Shown here: positions 20,772 to 23,137 of the stretch, in pieces
How the letters are laid out: each line of letters begins with the position of its first letter
Position numbering within the stretch: position 1 is the stretch's first letter
Assembly: GCA_024224995.1 (NCBI GenBank)
Contig: JAAENB010000984.1
Span: 1-23,137 of the forward strand
DNA from: a bacterium
GTDB lineage: Bacteria > Spirochaetota > UBA4802 > UBA5550
DNA: 23,137 nt
Reading direction: 5' to 3'
Notes under the pieces: model-generated
Databases searched by the model: none
What the model was told of the DNA's origin: nothing
What the model saw: the letters and a program-made list of their open reading frames with translations, nothing else
Translations under genes and position numbers: made by a program

Positions 20772-21854
20772 ATGAAACGATTTATTCTGATTGCGCTTAT
20801 TCTTATTGTACAGCTATTTATGTCACCTCTTTATGCTGACGTAGTTTGTCCGGAGTGTCCCTCTATCAGGGCCAAGATTATTCAGCAATGTAAGGCTAAT
20901 AACTTGAAGAGCTCTGTTCTGGGTAACTTTAAAACGTTCTCGAACTATATAGCGCCTCTAATGACAAAATACGATTTGGAGACCTGGCTAAATGAACAAA
21001 TAAGCAAGGCCCAAAAGAAAAGTAATATAAAGATGGGAAAATTCGAGCATCCGAGTTATGGAATACGTTTTTATATTTCGCATGGAGACGATAAGGATAT
21101 TGAGGATATAGGCGGAAAGTCACTAACGTCTATACTGCTTGATAAAAAGGATAAAAAGGATAAAAAGGATGAAAAGGATGAAAAGGATGAAAAGGATGAA
21201 GAGAAAAATGTGAAGCAAATGGAGAACCCAAAATTGATTTTGCTTGTCTGTAATGGAGGAATATATCTTAAAAAGTGGATAAAAGAAACGAAAAAAAAAG
21301 AGCTTGAGGAAAGGAAAAAGATCAGGTACACTGCTGTAATTGGGTTTAGTAACTTTCTTTCTGTTCATCATAACGGGATTGAGTTTGCCGATGATGCTAA
21401 AGTCAGACCTAAGGGGTTGAAAGAGAAGGATGAACATAACCTGGTGTTGATAGAAATTGAAATGATAAAAAAACATATGTTTGAGTTTATTGCTCTGCAT
21501 GGCAACAAGAAAAACTGTAATAAGGCGCCAGATACGCTCATTGAGAAGTTTAACAATTATTCAAGGGAGTATTCGAAATATGAAAAAAAATACTTGATAA
21601 CTAAGAAGGCGGGTTGGGTCAGACCGGTAATGCCGTGGAGCGATGTAGTAAAATTAACTGATATTTTTAAACCCGACGCTAGCATTGAAACTTCCATCCA
21701 TATAATGAATGTTTTTATCATAAGCCAGGAGCGATTCGACTATCGAACAAACAAAGACTTGATAACAAGACCGCCTTTAAAAAATACTGAAAAGCACAAG
21801 GATGGATTCCCAATATTTAAAAACCTTAAGAAGTCGAAGGGATCAGGGCAGTAA
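20772..21854 (+). CDS. Secreted protein of unknown function with KDEKD repeat linker
   Basis: A 360-aa protein. MKRFILIALILIVQLFMSPL followed by YADVV gives a signal peptide cleaved after YA. Two parts are separated by a charged linker (about 124-143: alternating DKK and DEK units from a 9-bp DNA repeat). The N-terminal part contains CPECPSIRAKIIQQCKANNL and FEHPSYGIRFYISHGDD. The second part has PKLILLVCNGGIYLKKWIKE, YTAVIGFSNFLSVHHNGIEF, HMFEFIALHGNKKNC and KAGWVRPVMPWSDVVKLTDI. No family is recognised. AGGAG precedes the ATG; a TTTACC/TAATAA promoter may lie in 20720-20760. It sits between the direct repeats formed by the two sensor copies. Confidence 0.75.
   Translation: MKRFILIALILIVQLFMSPLYADVVCPECPSIRAKIIQQCKANNLKSSVLGNFKTFSNYIAPLMTKYDLETWLNEQISKAQKKSNIKMGKFEHPSYGIRFYISHGDDKDIEDIGGKSLTSILLDKKDKKDKKDEKDEKDEKDEEKNVKQMENPKLILLVCNGGIYLKKWIKETKKKELEERKKIRYTAVIGFSNFLSVHHNGIEFADDAKVRPKGLKEKDEHNLVLIEIEMIKKHMFEFIALHGNKKNCNKAPDTLIEKFNNYSREYSKYEKKYLITKKAGWVRPVMPWSDVVKLTDIFKPDASIETSIHIMNVFIISQERFDYRTNKDLITRPPLKNTEKHKDGFPIFKNLKKSKGSGQ
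21141..21203 (+). repeat. Seven 9-bp tandem repeats inside the secreted-protein gene
   Basis: GATAAAAAG (three copies) then GATGAAAAG (three) and GATGAAGAG encode the Asp/Lys/Glu linker. Unit length is a multiple of three, so slippage would change linker length without breaking the frame. Confidence 0.85.
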
Positions 21855-21915
21855 CAATATAAAGCGAAAGGAGCAGCATTGCCGCCGCTCTGTGGTACAA
21901 TGAGAATTCAGGTAA

Positions 21916-21945
21916 GGCACGGGCACGGCGTACCGTGCCCGTGCC
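21916..21945. repeat. GC-rich 13-bp perfect hairpin, relative of the element at 898
   Basis: GGCACGGGCACGG (21916-21928) pairs perfectly with CCGTGCCCGTGCC (21933-21945) around CGTA. The core GGGCACGG-CGT-CCGTGCCC is the one seen at 898-917. It stands 62 nt after the stop codon of the 20772 gene and may end its transcript. No T-run follows. Confidence 0.65.
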
Positions 21946-21994
21946 GCATAACACAACTTCCCGGCAACAGGAATCTCCCCCCCAGGAGGCATAC

Positions 21995-22102
21995 AACACC
22001 ACCCCGAAGCTCTTTATAAGAGCCATCCCATACAAAATTAAACTTGACTATAATTTTTTTTATATATATAAGGAGCTTAGAAAGCAGAAAAGGAGCCCCT
22101 TT
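21995..22102 (+). repeat. Copy D of the four-copy promoter block
   Basis: AACACCACCCCGAAGCTCT, near-palindrome GCTCTTTATAAGAGC (22010-22024), CATACAAAATTAAAC, TTGACT, AT-rich -10 region, AAGGAGCTTAGAAAGCAGAA, AAGGAGCCCC. It drives the intact sensor gene. Differences from copy C are a few substitutions around 22000-22030. Confidence 0.85.
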
Positions 22103-23137
22103 TTGAATATAGAGCGCGTAAAAACAAAAAAAAGACCTGTCGCTGCAACTATCAGTCTGATTATTCTTTTTTCTTCTATTATACTGATTCCAATGAGCAG
22201 CAATGCCCAGATCATCACCAAAAACCTGAAAAACCTCAGAACCAAAATAAACAACCATCCCTGGTCCTTTCGCCCCGGAGACTCCCTTTCCTGGGCAGAG
22301 CCCGAGCTTGCTCCTGAAGATGCTGCGGGATGGATCGATAATATGGATGTTCAGCTGGCATGGACCCGGTACCGGGACAAAGACGGGAACCGGCCTTTTA
22401 GGAGATTTAGCAAGTATTTCAAAAAATATAAGGGTTACGGCTGGTACAGGACCTCGTTTGCTCTTAGCAGTGACGAAATGAAGAATAAATTTAATAACCG
22501 GGATCTTATTCTGAGGCTGGGGAAGATCGGTCAGGCTGATGCCGTATATTTAAACGGTCAATTTATTGGCAGTACGGGCCTTAAAAAGTCAACTCCTGCC
22601 GGTGCCGTTCTTGACGATTCTGTTCTCTATTACGATAAAATGAGACTCTACAAGATTCCCCGTGAATTGCTCTCACTCACAAAACCGAATATTGTGGCAG
22701 TTCGGGTCTTTGCGAAATACAATATCGCCCCTGGCCTCTCTCACGGAAAATACTACATTGCTTCGGATCAAAAAATAGAACGGTCCAAATTCTGGGACGA
22801 TTTTAAAAAAATATTCGTTATTGCACTCTCCTCGCTCCTGGGCGTGTTTTACCTCTACTGGCAATTTCTCTTCCTCAAAGACGACCGGGCTACGGTATAT
22901 TTCGCCCTTGCCTCTTTTGCCATGGCAGTAAACACCTTTACCCAGAGCCGGATAATTTATTCAATCCTGCCAAATTCCTTAAGCATAAAAAAGATGGAGT
23001 TTATTTCCATAATAATCTTTGCCCACCTGGTTATTGAATTTTTTGTACATTTCGTAAGAATTGACACCTTTGCGTCAAAAATCATTCGCAGGATCTGGGA
23101 AGTATTCGGTATTGGCTGCGTTATTGCTGTTGCCGCC
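22103..23137 (+). CDS. 7TM-DISM-type membrane sensor, 5' part (runs off window end)
   Basis: The frame is open from TTG 22103 to the window edge (345 codons), with AAGGAG just upstream; no ATG matches the duplicated 5' end. It starts MNIERVKTKKRPVAATISLI, a signal sequence ending near SSNAQ (about 32-36). Residues about 110-222 form a jelly-roll, carbohydrate-binding-like domain: GYGWYRTSFALS, LILRLGKIGQADAVYLNGQF, IGSTG, NIVAVRVFAKYNIAPG. Helices then begin at about 236-256, 264-282, 299-319 and 331 onward, as in 7TM diverse intracellular signalling receptors. A cytoplasmic output domain (kinase, GGDEF, SpoIIE or cyclase) is expected beyond the window. The role is sensing an extracytoplasmic ligand, perhaps a sugar. 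Confidence 0.85.
   Translation, partial: MNIERVKTKKRPVAATISLIILFSSIILIPMSSNAQIITKNLKNLRTKINNHPWSFRPGDSLSWAEPELAPEDAAGWIDNMDVQLAWTRYRDKDGNRPFRRFSKYFKKYKGYGWYRTSFALSSDEMKNKFNNRDLILRLGKIGQADAVYLNGQFIGSTGLKKSTPAGAVLDDSVLYYDKMRLYKIPRELLSLTKPNIVAVRVFAKYNIAPGLSHGKYYIASDQKIERSKFWDDFKKIFVIALSSLLGVFYLYWQFLFLKDDRATVYFALASFAMAVNTFTQSRIIYSILPNSLSIKKMEFISIIIFAHLVIEFFVHFVRIDTFASKIIRRIWEVFGIGCVIAVAA

Overview
The window is AT-rich, and most of its identifiable products are envelope-located. They include lipoproteins with the relaxed lipobox typical of spirochaetes, a 7TM-DISM-type membrane sensor, a NADase-type glycan-binding lipoprotein and a YadA-head-like lipoprotein. Together with an EFR1-type flavodoxin/ferredoxin and an HD-GYP remnant, this suggests an anaerobic or facultative member of the Spirochaetota. 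That is an inference from protein style; no rRNA or tRNA is visible. The layout is accessory-like: many single-gene units in both orientations, many decayed genes, many hairpins and repeats, and patches of different base composition (a GC-rich C1 peptidase gene; GC-rich palindromes in AT-rich spacers).

Region by region. 1-4.3 kb: the start of an unknown gene, an XRE regulator with an operator-like promoter, a lipoprotein alpha/beta-hydrolase, a small coiled protein driven by copy A of a repeated promoter block, and a frameshifted HD-GYP gene. 4.5-6.3 kb: a TetR regulator with a 15-bp perfect inverted repeat beginning at its own -10, a long hairpin element, and an EFR1 ferredoxin. 6.3-8.3 kb: a minus-strand condensation/acyltransferase-fold enzyme preceded by a 40-codon TetR stump, a duplicated operator-like motif, and two overlapping micro-ORFs. 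8.3-10.4 kb: a small exported protein, then a cytosolic papain-like peptidase with a TerB-like half and an acidic repeat tail. 10.6-12.5 kb: a three-gene overlapping operon (membrane protein, anchored ankyrin protein, lipoprotein).

12.4-18.6 kb: several minus-strand genes and gene remnants that start just after three attC-like structured elements (13.7, 17.9 and 18.4 kb). This looks like decayed integron-cassette organisation. It is interspersed with a periplasmic solute-binding protein, a DUF1566 tail fragment, an unknown lipoprotein and a membrane-anchored PHP-domain protein. 18.7-20.0 kb: a lipid-anchored protein with a six-copy stalk repeat and a ten-unit YadA-like head. 20.2-23.1 kb: two copies of the 5' part of a 7TM-DISM sensor gene. 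The first is truncated after about 105 codons; the second is intact to the window edge. They lie as direct repeats on either side of a secreted-protein gene.

The most unusual signal is a promoter/leader block present four times (about 2917, 16239, 20245 and 21995). It carries a 15-nt near-palindrome, GCTCTTTATAAGAGC, a TTGACT -35 and an AT-rich -10. In three copies it also carries a TTG start with the first six codons MNI(K/E)RV. At 16.3 kb this 5' end has been joined to an unrelated PHP gene. The attC-like trio, the small unlisted ORFs and the remnants were found by reading both strands by eye; none of the homology statements has been tested by search.
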